43,339 nucleotides of DNA from Amycolatopsis pithecellobii (GTDB taxonomy: Bacteria; Actinomycetota; Actinomycetes; Mycobacteriales; Pseudonocardiaceae). The notes beneath the pieces were generated by a model. That model did no database searches, had not been told where the DNA came from, and was given only the letters and a program-made list of their open reading frames with translations. Shown here piece by piece: positions 31,914 to 42,891 of the stretch. The stretch is from assembly GCF_009707865.1 (NCBI RefSeq), contig NZ_WMBA01000068.1, positions 1-43,339 on the forward strand. The letters run 5' to 3'. Numbering within the stretch: position 1 is the stretch's first letter; each line of letters begins with the position of its first letter. The translations under genes were made by a program, and so were the position numbers.

Positions 31914-33008
31914 CTATTTGTACTGGACCCGGCCCGCGGTGCGGGTGCTCTGCCCGGACCACAATTGCGGCGCGAACCGCTGGACGGCATCGGCGAGCTG
32001 TTCGACGGTGGCGGGCTGATCCCCCACCGGCACCCTCATGTGCTGTTTGCGCGTGTGCACGACGATGCTGTCCAGGCGCCGCCGCGCGGTCCATGCGGTC
32101 GGCGCGGGCCGGCTCATGCTCGTCTCGACCGAGACGGACGTGATCTCGGGCCAGCCGAACATGAACGGCTCGCCATGCGGGTCGTCCCAGGCGAAGCCGT
32201 CGGCATCGAGCACGAAGTACCGCCTGCGCGCGGTCATCGGCACTGACAGCACGAGGCCCACGGCCACCAGGGTGAACGGTATGCCGAAGATTGCTCCGAT
32301 CACCCGGATCGCAACGCTTTCGTGCTGGCCGAAGATGATCACGAGAAAGCCGGCGGACGCGGCCACCGTCACGACCTCGCCGACCATTGCCTGCCAACGG
32401 GTGCGCCTGCCGACGTCGACCACGGCCGGCGGGCGGGTGTCCGGCGCGGGAACAACCTGCGGAGCGACCCCGGGTTCGGCGACGAGCGCATCCCACGGCG
32501 TCGCCGGAACCCGTTGCCACGCGGCCGGAGCCGCCTGTGCAATGGCCTCCGTGATACCGGCGCGACGCGGAATCCGGACCCGGAATGTCCCGTTTCGGGG
32601 CAGTCGCAGGATTTTCGGGCTGGTCAGCTTGGCCGCGAAATCCGCTGACTTCGGGAAAAACACCAAGATCAGGCCGAACCGCTCATTGATGCCGTGATCG
32701 GAATGCACGCCCACGGCGGCCAAATCCGCCCACGAGATCGTGAAAGCGTCGCCCATTTTCGTCTCGTAGGAAATCGTCTCACCGCTGACCACCAGATCAT
32801 GGGGCCACCACAGCGAACGCCAGCCACTCAGCCGGAGCAGGACTACCAGCAGAAACGGGATGCCGATGACGATCATCGGCACCGTCAGCCATCCTGTCCA
32901 GTCCAGTACCGCACCCAGGAACACCAAACCGAACCCGATGACGAGAAACAGGATCGCGACGGTGATCTGATCGATTCGAGCTTCCCAGCCGAGCCGGATT
33001 CGGGTCAT
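31914..33008 (-). CDS. Membrane protein with two tandem membrane/PH-like units
   Basis: 364 residues. Two hydrophobic hairpins (about 15-60 and 210-258) are each followed by a beta-rich domain resembling bacterial PH domains (SLWWPHDLVVSGETISYETKMGD; YFVLDADGFAWDDPHGEPFMFGW). The halves share a GIPF-x-LV motif at the end of the second helix (IGIPFLLVVL; FGIPFTLVAV), which suggests an internal duplication. A central Pro/Ala linker (about 175-200) joins them. The role is unknown; such proteins may sense or bind at the membrane. It reads toward the 22-bp repeat array. Confidence 0.75.
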   Translation of the reverse strand: MTRIRLGWEARIDQITVAILFLVIGFGLVFLGAVLDWTGWLTVPMIVIGIPFLLVVLLRLSGWRSLWWPHDLVVSGETISYETKMGDAFTISWADLAAVGVHSDHGINERFGLILVFFPKSADFAAKLTSPKILRLPRNGTFRVRIPRRAGITEAIAQAAPAAWQRVPATPWDALVAEPGVAPQVVPAPDTRPPAVVDVGRRTRWQAMVGEVVTVAASAGFLVIIFGQHESVAIRVIGAIFGIPFTLVAVGLVLSVPMTARRRYFVLDADGFAWDDPHGEPFMFGWPEITSVSVETSMSRPAPTAWTARRRLDSIVVHTRKQHMRVPVGDQPATVEQLADAVQRFAPQLWSGQSTRTAGRVQYK

Positions 33009-33026
33009 GAGCGCCGATTCTAAGCG

Positions 33027-33794
33027 CTACTGTCCTGCCTGGACGGTCGGCTGCTCCAGCAATCCCGTCAGCGCTTGCCACACCCCGGGCACGAGCAGAA
33101 TCGCCAAAACCACAAAAACCGGGAAAATCAGGAGGTTCTCCACCCGTTTTCCGGTGCGAAAACGCAGAAATGCCGGGGGCCGCAGTTCGTACCAGGTCTC
33201 GCCGGCGATGGGCACCGGGAACAGGAAAGGGCAGCCGGACTCGGTCAGCGCGTCCCCGAGGCAGTGCGTGAAGCAGCCGACGGCGACCGCCACCCCGAGC
33301 CAGCCGGTGAGTTGCTGTAGCTCTCCGGCGGCGCTCGCGGTCATCGCCCACCACACCGTCGCGCCGCCCCCGACGAACAGCAGCCAGTCCCCCAGTGCGT
33401 CGGCGGCCAGCAGCACGCCGAACAACACCACCCCGGCGACGGCGTACCAGCCCCCGGCGCGCGTGCCCCACATCGTCAGTGCGCCAAGCCCGAGCGCGAA
33501 CAGCAACGTGTGCGACATGTGGCGGTGCGTGCCCGTGTGCTTCTCGTCACGCGGACCCTTCGTGAGCGCGTACAGCGCCGCGGAAACCCGCCGCAGCAAC
33601 CAGGACAGGGCGCCGGTGACCGGCCCGAGCAACCGGGACGCACCCGCCCCTGGATGATCGAGATCAGGCAACAGCGCGAAACCTGCTGTGGTGGCAGCGA
33701 ACGCGACGGCCTGGTGCACCGAACCCGCGCCCACCATCGGGGCGGCTACGAGTCCGGCGCACCAGCCGGTCAAGGCATGTGTACGGCCCATCAT
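33027..33794 (-). CDS. YdjM-like membrane metal-dependent hydrolase
   Basis: 255 residues. The pattern MGRTHALTGW at the start, LLPDLDHPGAGASRLLG, HRHMSHTLLFALGLGAL and FTHCLGDALTESGCPFLFPV gives the scattered His/Asp metal ligands of this membrane family. Four to six hydrophobic segments are present. The family's substrate is not established; some members are linked to DNA damage or phospholipid metabolism. It lies 18 bases upstream of the PH-like membrane protein, in the same direction. MMG gives two adjacent possible starts. Confidence 0.87.
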   Translation of the reverse strand: MMGRTHALTGWCAGLVAAPMVGAGSVHQAVAFAATTAGFALLPDLDHPGAGASRLLGPVTGALSWLLRRVSAALYALTKGPRDEKHTGTHRHMSHTLLFALGLGALTMWGTRAGGWYAVAGVVLFGVLLAADALGDWLLFVGGGATVWWAMTASAAGELQQLTGWLGVAVAVGCFTHCLGDALTESGCPFLFPVPIAGETWYELRPPAFLRFRTGKRVENLLIFPVFVVLAILLVPGVWQALTGLLEQPTVQAGQ

Positions 33795-33844
33795 GATGAA
33801 TGATCATGGCAAGGGAACCCGCCATGAGGAGAGGCAGACACGCA

Positions 33845-34216
33845 ATGAGCCCGGAATTCCAGGAGTTCTGGTCCGAACGGCACCTGTGCACGCTCACCAC
33901 GCTGCGCCCCGACGGTTCACCGCATGTCGTGGTCGTCGGCGTGACGCTGGACGAGAAAGCCGAGGTGGCACGGGTGATCTGCGGCCGCGGCAGCGTCAAG
34001 GCGCGCAATGTCCGTGCCGACGGACGGGTCGCCGTCAGCCAGCACGACGGCCGCCGATGGTCGACGCTGGAAGGGCAGGCGGTCATCCGCGAGGACGCGG
34101 AATCGGTGCGGGATGGCGAAAACCGCTACGCCGAACGCTATGGCCGTCAGCCAAGGCCCAACCCGGAACGTGTCGTCATCGAGATCACGATCACCCGCAC
34201 GCTCGGTATGTCCTGA
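33845..34216 (+). CDS. PPOX-class (pyridoxamine 5'-phosphate oxidase-like) F420-type oxidoreductase
   Basis: 123 residues from ATG 33845, preceded by GAGGAGAGG. The split-barrel fold is indicated by FWSERHLCTLTTLRPDGSPHVVVVGVTLD, RGSVKARNVRADGRVAVSQ and ITITRTLGM. Actinobacterial members use coenzyme F420 or bind biliverdin or FMN. The cofactor here is inferred from lineage. An in-frame ATG fifteen codons upstream is less likely, since it lacks a ribosome-binding site. Confidence 0.88.
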   Translation: MSPEFQEFWSERHLCTLTTLRPDGSPHVVVVGVTLDEKAEVARVICGRGSVKARNVRADGRVAVSQHDGRRWSTLEGQAVIREDAESVRDGENRYAERYGRQPRPNPERVVIEITITRTLGMS

Positions 34217-34222
34217 CGTCGG

Positions 34223-34540
34223 TCACCGGGTCTCGCTGATCAGCCACGCCAGGTACTCCGCGCTCCCACCGTCGATCGGTGTCGCGATGATCTCCGGAAC
34301 GTCGTAACTGTGCGCGGATTTCAACGACGCCACCAACTCCGGCACGCGATCGGCCGCGGTCTTGATCTCCACCCGCCACTCGGGGTCCGTCCGGACCTCG
34401 CCTTCCCAACGGTAGACGCTGGTGATCGGACCGACGATCTGCGCGCATGCGCCCAGCCGGTCCGCGACGGCTTGCGCGGCAAGGGCTCGGGCCGCGTCCT
34501 CACTGTCGGTGGTGGTCGTGACGATGACGTGATCGGGCAC
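34223..34540 (-). CDS. cutA: Divalent cation tolerance protein CutA
   Basis: 105 residues, normal length for CutA. Typical features are HVIVTTTTDSEDAARALAAQAV, LGACAQIVGPITSVYRWEGEV, EWRVEIKTAADRVPELV and the SAHSYDVPEIIATPI motif. It forms a trimer of ferredoxin-like folds. The copper-tolerance link is historical and the function remains uncertain. The start is GTG 34540 with no clear ribosome-binding site. It converges with the PPOX gene. Confidence 0.93.
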   Translation of the reverse strand: MPDHVIVTTTTDSEDAARALAAQAVADRLGACAQIVGPITSVYRWEGEVRTDPEWRVEIKTAADRVPELVASLKSAHSYDVPEIIATPIDGGSAEYLAWLISETR

Positions 34541-34628
34541 GCGTTCAGATTAGGTGACGGGTCTCGATGTGTCGTCGGCGCTGGGCGCGGGTAGCCGGAA
34601 AGCGCCAAGACGAACGTGAGGAGAGACC

Positions 34629-36416
34629 ATGGCGGAGACGGTTGGCGATTACGTACTGCGACGGCTGCGGGAATGGGGAGTCGAGCAGGTGTTCGGCTAT
34701 CCCGGCGACGGGATCAACGGCATCGTCGCCTCGTTCGGCAAAGCGGACAACGACCCCCGTTTCGTGCAGGCCCGCCATGAGGAGATGGCCGCGTTCGAGG
34801 CCGTCGGGTATTCGAAGTTCTCCGGCGAGATCGGCGTGTGTCTCGCGACTTCCGGTCCCGGCGCCATCCATCTCCTCAACGGGCTCTACGACGCCAAGCT
34901 CGACCATGTGCCGGTGGTCGCGATCATCGGTCAGACCGCACGCAGCGCGATGGGCGGCAGCTACCAGCAGGAGGTCGATCTCCAGGCGCTGTACAAGGAT
35001 GTGGCCAGCGAATATCTGGTCGAGGTGAACGTCGCACAGCAACTGCCCAACGCGCTGGACCGCGCGATCCGTACCGCGCTCGCCAAGCGCGCGCCGACCG
35101 CTGTGATCATCCCGACCGATCTGCAGGAGGCGCCGTATTCGCCGCCATCGCACGAGTTCAAGCAGGTCCCGTCCAGCACGCCCGGCTGGCCGCATCCGGT
35201 CACGACGCCGCCCGACGACGAGCTGGCACGCGCCGCGGAGGTGCTCAATTCCGGTGAAAAGCTCGCGATTCTGGTCGGTCAGGGCGCGCGCAACGCGGCC
35301 GCCGAAGTCAGGCAACTCGCCGAACTGACCGGCGCAGGGGTCGCGAAAGCGTTACTGGGCAAGGACGTCCTGCCCGACGACCTGCCGTACGTGACCGGCG
35401 CGATCGGCCTGCTGGGCACCCGGCCGAGTTACGAGCTGATGCGGGACTGCGACACGTTGCTGATCGTCGGCTCGAACTTCCCGTACAGCCAGTTCCTGCC
35501 CGAATTCGGCAAGGCACGCGGGGTGCAGATCGACATCGACGGCAGCATGATCGGCATGCGCTACCCGACGGAGGTCAACCTCATCGGCGAGGCACAGGGC
35601 ACGTTGCGCGCGCTGCTGCCGATGATCGCCCGCAGGGAAGACCGTTCGTGGCGCGAAAAAATCGAGAAGAACGTGTCGGACTGGTGGAAGACCGTTGAGC
35701 AGCAAGCGATGCTCGACGCCAAGCCGGTCAACCCGATGCGCATCGTGCACGAACTTTCCCAGCGCATCCCCGAAAACGCCATCGTCACCGCCGATTCCGG
35801 CTCGTCGACGAACTGGTATGCCCGCAATCTCCGGATCCGCGGGCGGATACGTTCTTCGCTGTCCGGCACGCTCGCGACGATGGGACCCGGGGTGCCGTAT
35901 GCGATCGGGGCGAAATTCGCGCATCCGGACCGGCCGGTGATCGCGCTCGTCGGAGACGGCGCGATGCAGATGAATGGTCTCGCCGAACTGATCACGATCG
36001 CGCGCTATCAGAAGCTGTGGCCTGACCCGCGGATGGTCGTGTGCGTGTTCCACAACAACGATCTCAACCAGGTCACCTGGGAGCTGCGGGCGATGAGCGG
36101 CTCGCCGAAGTTCGAGGAATCCCAGTCGCTTCCGGAGGTCTCGTACGCGGACTTCGCTCGCTCGCTGGGTTTCGAAAGCGTCGCGGTGGACGATCCGGGC
36201 CAGCTCGGGCCGGCGTGGGATCGGGCGCTGTCGGCCGACAAGCCGGCAGTCCTCGATATTCGGTGCGATCCCGAAGTCCCGCCGATCCCGCCGCACGCGA
36301 CGTTCGAGCAGATGAAGTCGGCCGCGGAGGCCGTGCTCAAGGGCGATCCGAACGCGTGGCATCTGATGGTGCAGGGGCTCAAGACCAAGGCGGAGGAGCT
36401 GATGCCCAGCCGCTGA
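34629..36416 (+). CDS. Thiamine-pyrophosphate enzyme, pyruvate oxidase/dehydrogenase-like (PoxB type)
   Basis: 595 residues. It has the three domains of the acetolactate synthase superfamily. The N-terminal Pyr domain has FGYPGDGINGI and the catalytic Glu in QARHEEMAAFEA. The central FAD-like domain includes LAILVGQGARNAA. The C-terminal PP domain has VALVGDGAMQMNGLAEL and the cofactor motif VFHNNDLNQVTWE. It probably decarboxylates pyruvate to acetate plus CO2, passing electrons to quinone. GAGGAG precedes the ATG. Acetolactate-type activity is less likely. The decayed kdgD gene follows ten bases after its stop. Confidence 0.88.
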   Translation: MAETVGDYVLRRLREWGVEQVFGYPGDGINGIVASFGKADNDPRFVQARHEEMAAFEAVGYSKFSGEIGVCLATSGPGAIHLLNGLYDAKLDHVPVVAIIGQTARSAMGGSYQQEVDLQALYKDVASEYLVEVNVAQQLPNALDRAIRTALAKRAPTAVIIPTDLQEAPYSPPSHEFKQVPSSTPGWPHPVTTPPDDELARAAEVLNSGEKLAILVGQGARNAAAEVRQLAELTGAGVAKALLGKDVLPDDLPYVTGAIGLLGTRPSYELMRDCDTLLIVGSNFPYSQFLPEFGKARGVQIDIDGSMIGMRYPTEVNLIGEAQGTLRALLPMIARREDRSWREKIEKNVSDWWKTVEQQAMLDAKPVNPMRIVHELSQRIPENAIVTADSGSSTNWYARNLRIRGRIRSSLSGTLATMGPGVPYAIGAKFAHPDRPVIALVGDGAMQMNGLAELITIARYQKLWPDPRMVVCVFHNNDLNQVTWELRAMSGSPKFEESQSLPEVSYADFARSLGFESVAVDDPGQLGPAWDRALSADKPAVLDIRCDPEVPPIPPHATFEQMKSAAEAVLKGDPNAWHLMVQGLKTKAEELMPSR

Positions 36417-36425
36417 CATGAGCCG

Positions 36426-36928
36426 ATGAAAACGCCACGGGAGACCGCCGCCCTGCTCCGGCAACGGATGTCCGCTGGGGTGCGGTCGTTGCTGGACCCG
36501 GCCGACTTCCGCGCCTACTTCCGCACGCAGCTGGCGGTCGTGTTCGTCGAGGTCGTGCGGATCGCGGTGCAGGAGACGGCGGGACGTGGGGTCGCCCAGC
36601 GGGACTACGTCACGTTCGACGCCACCTCCGTCGGACTGCTGGCGAAGATCCCGGCCGTGATCGGGCTGAAGGACGGGCACGGCGACCTCGACCACCTGCA
36701 ACGGTTACACCTGGCCGCGCCAGCGGACTTCCTCTTCTTCAACGGCGTCGCGACCGCGGAAATGCAGGCCCGCGCGTACTCGGCGATCGGTGTGCCGGCC
36801 TACTCGTCGGCGGTGCACGCGTTCGCGCCGGAGATCTCCAAGGCGTCTTCACCGCACCGCACGCCGGCGATCAGTCGCGTGTGGACGCGCTCCAGGCATT
36901 GCTGACGGCCGGACTGGATCTTGTCTGA
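36426..36928 (+). pseudogene. kdgD: Remnant of 5-dehydro-4-deoxyglucarate dehydratase
   Basis: The first frame gives KTPRETAALLRQRMSAGV, a typical beginning. It then jumps to the middle of the enzyme, with VTFDATSVGLLAKIPAVIGLKDGHGDLDHLQRL (Schiff-base Lys in GLKDG) and FFNGVATAEMQARAYSAIGVPAYSSAVHAF. The frame is then lost. The proper C-terminus, DALQALLTAGLDLV, appears in another frame and ends at TGA 36926-36928. The whole is about half the normal 300 residues, so large pieces are missing. It is not expected to be active. A gudD remnant follows, as in intact D-glucarate operons. Confidence 0.8.
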
Positions 36929-36939
36929 GGAGGACACTG

Positions 36940-37465
36940 TTGTCCCGAATCGCGGAAGTGCGCGTCACCCCGATCCTCACCTCCGACCCGCCGCTGCTGA
37001 ACTTGCAAGGCGTGCACCAGCCGTACACGCCACGTACGATCGTCGAAGTGATCGCCGAAAGCGGCGCGGTCGGCCTCGGTGACGCGGTCGAAGCCAGCGC
37101 GTATCTGTTCTAAGGTGTTGTGGCGCAAGCGAAACGCATGGTGTCGGACTACGGGTTCAGTTCCTTCAAGCTCAACGGCGGGGTGTTCGAACCGGCGCAG
37201 GAGATCGCGGCCGCGCGGGCGCTGGAGGACGTCCTGGAGTACCTTGAGGATCCGACCACCGGTACCGCGAACATGGCCGAGGTGGTGAGGACGTGATCAC
37301 TCGACCACATACGTTCTCCGGCGGGAAGATCGCGGTGTCCGACTCGGGTTGGCAGCAAAGCGAAGTACGGCACCGGGACGACGCAGCCGCCAGGCGCCGG
37401 GTGCTCGGTGAGACGCCCGAACGCGGCTACGCGATCGATCGAGCCATGCGGACGGCCTGGCGCTG
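36940..37465 (+). pseudogene. gudD: Remnant of glucarate dehydratase
   Basis: Three fragments of the roughly 430-residue enzyme remain in order. The first (TTG 36940 to TAA 37113) still has its AGGAGG ribosome-binding site and gives SRIAEVRVTPILTSDPPLLN and PYTPRTIVEVIAESGAVGLGD. The second (37120-37296) gives AQAKRMVSDYGFSSFKLNGGVF and LEYLEDPTTGTANMAEVV. The third (about 37318-37465) gives FSGGKIAVSD and VRHRDDAA, resembling the C-terminal region. Internal deletions and stops separate them. Inactive. The next gene's ATG directly follows the last stop. Confidence 0.78.
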
Positions 37466-38591
37466 ATGAACGCCATCCTCGATGCGCTGGCACTCGCCGG
37501 GTCGATGACCTGGGAAGTCCTGTGGGCACTGATCCTCGGCTTCGCGCTGTCCGCGGTGGTTCAGGCGGTGGTGCGCAAGTCAACGGTGGTGAACCTGCTC
37601 GGCGACGATCACGCGCGCACGCTCACCGTCTCGGCGGGGCTGGGCGCCGCGTCGTCGTCGTGCTCGTACGCGGCGGTCGCGCTGGCGCGGTCACTGTTCC
37701 GGAAAGGCGCGAACTTCACGGCGGCGATGACCTTCGAGATCGCGTCCACGAACCTGGTGGTGGAGCTCGGCATTCTGCTCGCATTGCTGATGGGGTGGCA
37801 GTTCACGATCGCGGAGTTCGTCGGCGGGCCACTGATGATCGTGTTCGTCGCGCTGATGTTCCGGTTCTTCGTCCGCGAGCGGCTGCTGCGGGCGGCGCGT
37901 GAGCAGGCGGAAAAAGGTCTTGCCGGATCCATGGAGGGCCATGCGGCGATGGACATGTCCGTGGCGCGGGCGGGCACGTTCTGGCAACGGCTCGGCTCGC
38001 GCGAGGGATTCACGTCGGTGTCGCACGTGTTCGTCATGGAATGGGCTGCGATCCTGCGCGATCTGGTGATCGGGCTGCTCATCGCGGGCGCGATCGGCGC
38101 GTGGGTGCCGGAATCGTTCTGGCGCGGGTTCTTCCTCACCGACCATCGGCTGGGTTCGGCGCTCTGGGGGCCGGTCGTCGGGCCGGTGGTGGCGATCCTC
38201 AGTTTCGTCTGCTCGATCGGCAATGTGCCGCTCGCGGCCGTGCTGTGGAACGGCGGCATCAGCTTCGGCGGGGTGGTCGCGTTCATCTTCGCGGATCTGC
38301 TGATCCTGCCGATCCTCAACATCTACCGGAAGTACTACGGCGTGAGGATGGCGTTGACCCTGCTGGGTGTCTTCTACCTGGCGATGGTCGCCGCGGGTTA
38401 TGTCGTGGAGTTGCTGTTCGGCGTGAGCGGGCTGATCCCGACCGAGCGCAATGCCCGGATCGAGGAGGCCGGGATCTCCTGGAACTACACGACCTGGCTG
38501 AACATCGCCTTCCTGCTGCTGGCCGCGGTGCTGCTGTTCCGCTTCTTCCGCACCGGCGGGCGGGCGATGCTCAGCATGATGGGCGGCGCCC

Positions 38592-38608
<17 letters not shown>
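37466..38608 (+). CDS. DUF318/ArsP-like metal or metalloid permease
   Basis: 380 residues with about eight to ten membrane segments. The family's two cysteine motifs are present: [19 protein letters not shown] and [19 protein letters not shown] cytoplasmic loop lies at about 135-185. ArsP-like members export organoarsenicals; others have unknown metal-related roles. Its position converging with copA suggests metal resistance. The start ATG 37466 directly follows the remains of gudD, so the gene has probably been placed beside the decaying operon. It overlaps the end of copA by 17 bases. Confidence 0.85.
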
Positions 38609-40759
<2,151 letters not shown>

Positions 40760-40760
<1 letters not shown>

Positions 40761-40963
40761 CAGGCGACCTGGTAACCGGCCTCGTCGACCGCGGCCCGCA
40801 CGGCTTCGTCACTCAACCCAGCCGCGCTGACCACCGTGAGCGCACCGGTGGGGAGGTCCACGACGACGGACTGAACACCGTCGATCGCACCCACCTCTTC
40901 CGTGACCGCCTTGACGCAGTGCTCACAGGTCATTCCGGTGACGGTGTAGCTGGTCTCAGTCAT
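40760..40963 (-). CDS. copZ: Copper chaperone CopZ
   Basis: 67 residues from ATG 40963. A single heavy-metal-associated domain with [17 protein letters not shown] (metal-binding Cys pair) and the ending VDEAGYQVA. It carries Cu(I) to the ATPase encoded next. The CsoR-type palindrome lies 14 bases upstream, so copZ-copA is a copper-induced operon. Confidence 0.95.
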
Positions 40964-40976
40964 GATCTGAACTGTA

Positions 40977-40994
40977 CCCCCTACGGGTAGGGGG
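40977..40994 (-). promoter_or_regulatory. CsoR operator of the copZ-copA operon
   Basis: CCCCCTACGGGTAGGGGG is a perfect palindrome (8 bp around GG). It matches the G-tract/TAC pattern of CsoR sites. It lies just upstream of copZ and beyond the stop of the nickel transporter gene. Confidence 0.85.
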
Positions 40995-40998
40995 CGTC

Positions 40999-42054
40999 TC
41001 AGTCGGCGGGCACCGCCCAGCGCTCCTCGATTCGCCCGACACGCCACACCACCAGCGCCACCAGCCACGTCAGCACGAACAACCCGACGATCGCGTACCC
41101 GGCGTAGTCGAGATTGATGTTGGCGATCGCCGCGAGCGGTCCGCTTGTGATGCCGAGCTGCGCCGTGAGCACGCTGATCAGCTCGATTCCCCCGATGAGC
41201 AGCGCGATCAGCACCGACAGCGCGGTCACGGTGATGTTGTAGAAGATCTTGCGCACCGGCTGCGCGAAAGCCCAGTCGTACGCACGGTGCATGAACACGC
41301 CGTCCGCCGCGTCGAACAAGGTCATCCCGGCCGCGAACAACACCGGCAGCACGAGAATCGCGTACCACGGCAGGGAAAACGCTGCGGCGCCCCCGGCCAG
41401 CACGAGCAGGCCGACCTCGGTCGCGGTGTCGAACCCCAGCCCGAACAGCAGGCCGACCGGGTAGATGTGCCACGGCTTGCGGACCGCGGCCGTCGCCCGG
41501 CCCAAAATCCGGTTGAGGAACCCGCGCTTGTTGAGCTGATCCTCCAACTGCTCCTCGGTGAACTCGCCCGCCCGGATACCGCGGAACACCTTCACGATCC
41601 CGACGAGCACCACCAGATTGATCAACCCGATCAGGCACAGGAACACCCCGGACACCGACACGCCGACGACCCCGGTGACCTGATGCAGCGCCGACGAGTC
41701 GTTCTCGAGCTCACCCGTCAACGCCCGCACCCCGAACGAGAGCAGCAGACACAACGCGAACACGATGGTCGAATGGCCGAGGGAGAACCAGAACCCCACG
41801 GTCAGCGGCCGCTGACCGTCCGCGATGAGCTTGCGGGTGGCGTTGTCGATGGCGGCGATGTGGTCCACGTCGAAGGCGTGCCGCATGCCCAGGGTGAAGG
41901 CCGTGACCCCGAGCCCTACGCCGAAGACCTGGGCATTACCGATCGAGTAATGCTCGGGCACGACGAACAGGGTCAGCACACCCCAGCCCAGCACATTCAG
42001 CACGACGATGAACGCGGCCATCGCCGCCACCGGTCCCCAGCTACGCGTCCGCAT
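40999..42054 (-). CDS. NiCoT-family nickel/cobalt transporter
   Basis: 351 residues from ATG 42054. An upstream ATG at 42102 would add 16 residues, but it would place the start against the operator candidate at 42109-42125. About eight membrane segments. The family signature is MRHAFDVDHIAAIDNATR (HX4DH), with FSLGHSTIVF and LLFGLGFDTATEVGLL as the further conserved motifs. It imports Ni(II) or Co(II). No urease or hydrogenase gene is in the window. It is divergent from csoR and lies upstream of copZ-copA. Confidence 0.93.
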   Translation of the reverse strand: MRTRSWGPVAAMAAFIVVLNVLGWGVLTLFVVPEHYSIGNAQVFGVGLGVTAFTLGMRHAFDVDHIAAIDNATRKLIADGQRPLTVGFWFSLGHSTIVFALCLLLSFGVRALTGELENDSSALHQVTGVVGVSVSGVFLCLIGLINLVVLVGIVKVFRGIRAGEFTEEQLEDQLNKRGFLNRILGRATAAVRKPWHIYPVGLLFGLGFDTATEVGLLVLAGGAAAFSLPWYAILVLPVLFAAGMTLFDAADGVFMHRAYDWAFAQPVRKIFYNITVTALSVLIALLIGGIELISVLTAQLGITSGPLAAIANINLDYAGYAIVGLFVLTWLVALVVWRVGRIEERWAVPAD

Positions 42055-42108
42055 ACCTGACAGAGTAATCAGATGAACAGACGTTTTGGGTTTCACTTGC
42101 ATCTCGGG

Positions 42109-42125
42109 ATACGGGGAACGGGTAT
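42109..42125. promoter_or_regulatory. Second CsoR/RcnR-type operator candidate
   Basis: ATAC-GGGGAACGG-GTAT has inverted ATAC/GTAT ends around a G-rich centre, as in CsoR/RcnR-family sites. It lies in the promoter region between the nickel transporter gene and csoR. Confidence 0.6.
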
Positions 42126-42162
42126 GATGATGGACAGCCGATTACGGAGAGTGGGCAGCGCA

Positions 42163-42444
42163 ATGGCAAGCTACAGCGAGGACAAGGACGCCTACCTCAA
42201 GCGCCTTCGCCGGATCGAGGGTCAGATCCGGGGCCTCCAGCGGATGGTCGAAGAGGACAAGTACTGCATCGACATCCTCACCCAGGTGTCAGCCGCGACG
42301 AAGGCACTGCAGGCGTTCTCCCTGGAACTGCTCGACGAACACCTTTCCAGCTGTGTCGTCGATGCGGCCAAGGCGGGCGGCCGCGAAGCCGAGATCAAGG
42401 TCCGCGAAGCCTCGGACGCCATCGCGCGTCTCGTGAAGTCCTGA
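42163..42444 (+). CDS. csoR: CsoR-family copper-sensing repressor
   Basis: 93 residues from ATG 42163, preceded by GGAGAG. It is an all-helical DNA-binding repressor: YLKRLRRIEGQIRGLQRMVEEDKYCIDILTQ and LDEHLSSCVVDA. The Cu(I) ligands of CsoR are present as Cys (in KYCID) and the His-x3-Cys pair (in EHLSSC). The N-terminal His used by nickel sensors is absent. Cu(I) binding should release it from DNA, so it probably controls copZ-copA through 40977-40994 and itself through 42109-42125. Confidence 0.93.
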   Translation: MASYSEDKDAYLKRLRRIEGQIRGLQRMVEEDKYCIDILTQVSAATKALQAFSLELLDEHLSSCVVDAAKAGGREAEIKVREASDAIARLVKS

Positions 42445-42567
42445 TTTTTCCCTTCCACAGAAACAAAAATCACGATCCACAGAGGACTCCACGCCAAACC
42501 CAACCCCAAACTGTCAGACCCCACCCCTAGGGTCTGCACCATGCCCACTCCCACCAAAAAAGCAAGC
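42445..42567. other. Intergenic spacer between csoR and the DUF2188-like gene
   Basis: The 123 bases have lower GC than the surroundings, with A-rich patches (CAAAAATCACG, ACCAAAAAAGC). CCCCTAGGG at about 42525-42533 is a short palindrome. No gene is supported. Confidence 0.4.
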
Positions 42568-42789
42568 TCAACCACCCGGCGGCAGAGCATCATGCCCATA
42601 CACCCGCCGGCTCTCGACCGACCCGTCCCGCCGCAAGATCTTCAACACACTCGGCCGATCCCCGCGCGCCAGCCTCGCAGCGGTGCACACCGCCTCGCGT
42701 TTGCGCCCATGATGCGAGAGCACCCGGTCGGTCCGCCGCACATCCCAGCTGCCGAACAATGGCGAAACCCAGTACACAGTAGACAACAT
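42568..42789 (-). CDS. DUF2188-like small protein
   Basis: 73 residues from ATG 42789, preceded by AAGGGGACC. The pattern VYWVSPLFGSWDVRR, then KREAVCTAARLARGDRPSVLKI, then LRRDGSVESRRVYG fits the small beta-helix-beta proteins of this family. They are common in actinomycetes and have no known function. It is divergent from an XRE regulator, and the two share a 102-base promoter region. Confidence 0.68.
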   Translation of the reverse strand: MLSTVYWVSPLFGSWDVRRTDRVLSHHGRKREAVCTAARLARGDRPSVLKILRRDGSVESRRVYGHDALPPGG

Positions 42790-42891
42790 CGCAGGTCCCC
42801 TTCCCCAGCAAGAAATCAAAAACCCCACCAAAACCAACGTCCCAGAAGTGCTAGTGTATTCCAAACCTGAAACAAGTCAAGGCGGTAAGAA

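Noticed and set aside
42541..42870. Plus-strand open frame over the DUF2188-like gene
   Set aside because: It is Pro/Arg-rich and without a recognisable domain; the minus-strand frame fits DUF2188 and has a ribosome-binding site.
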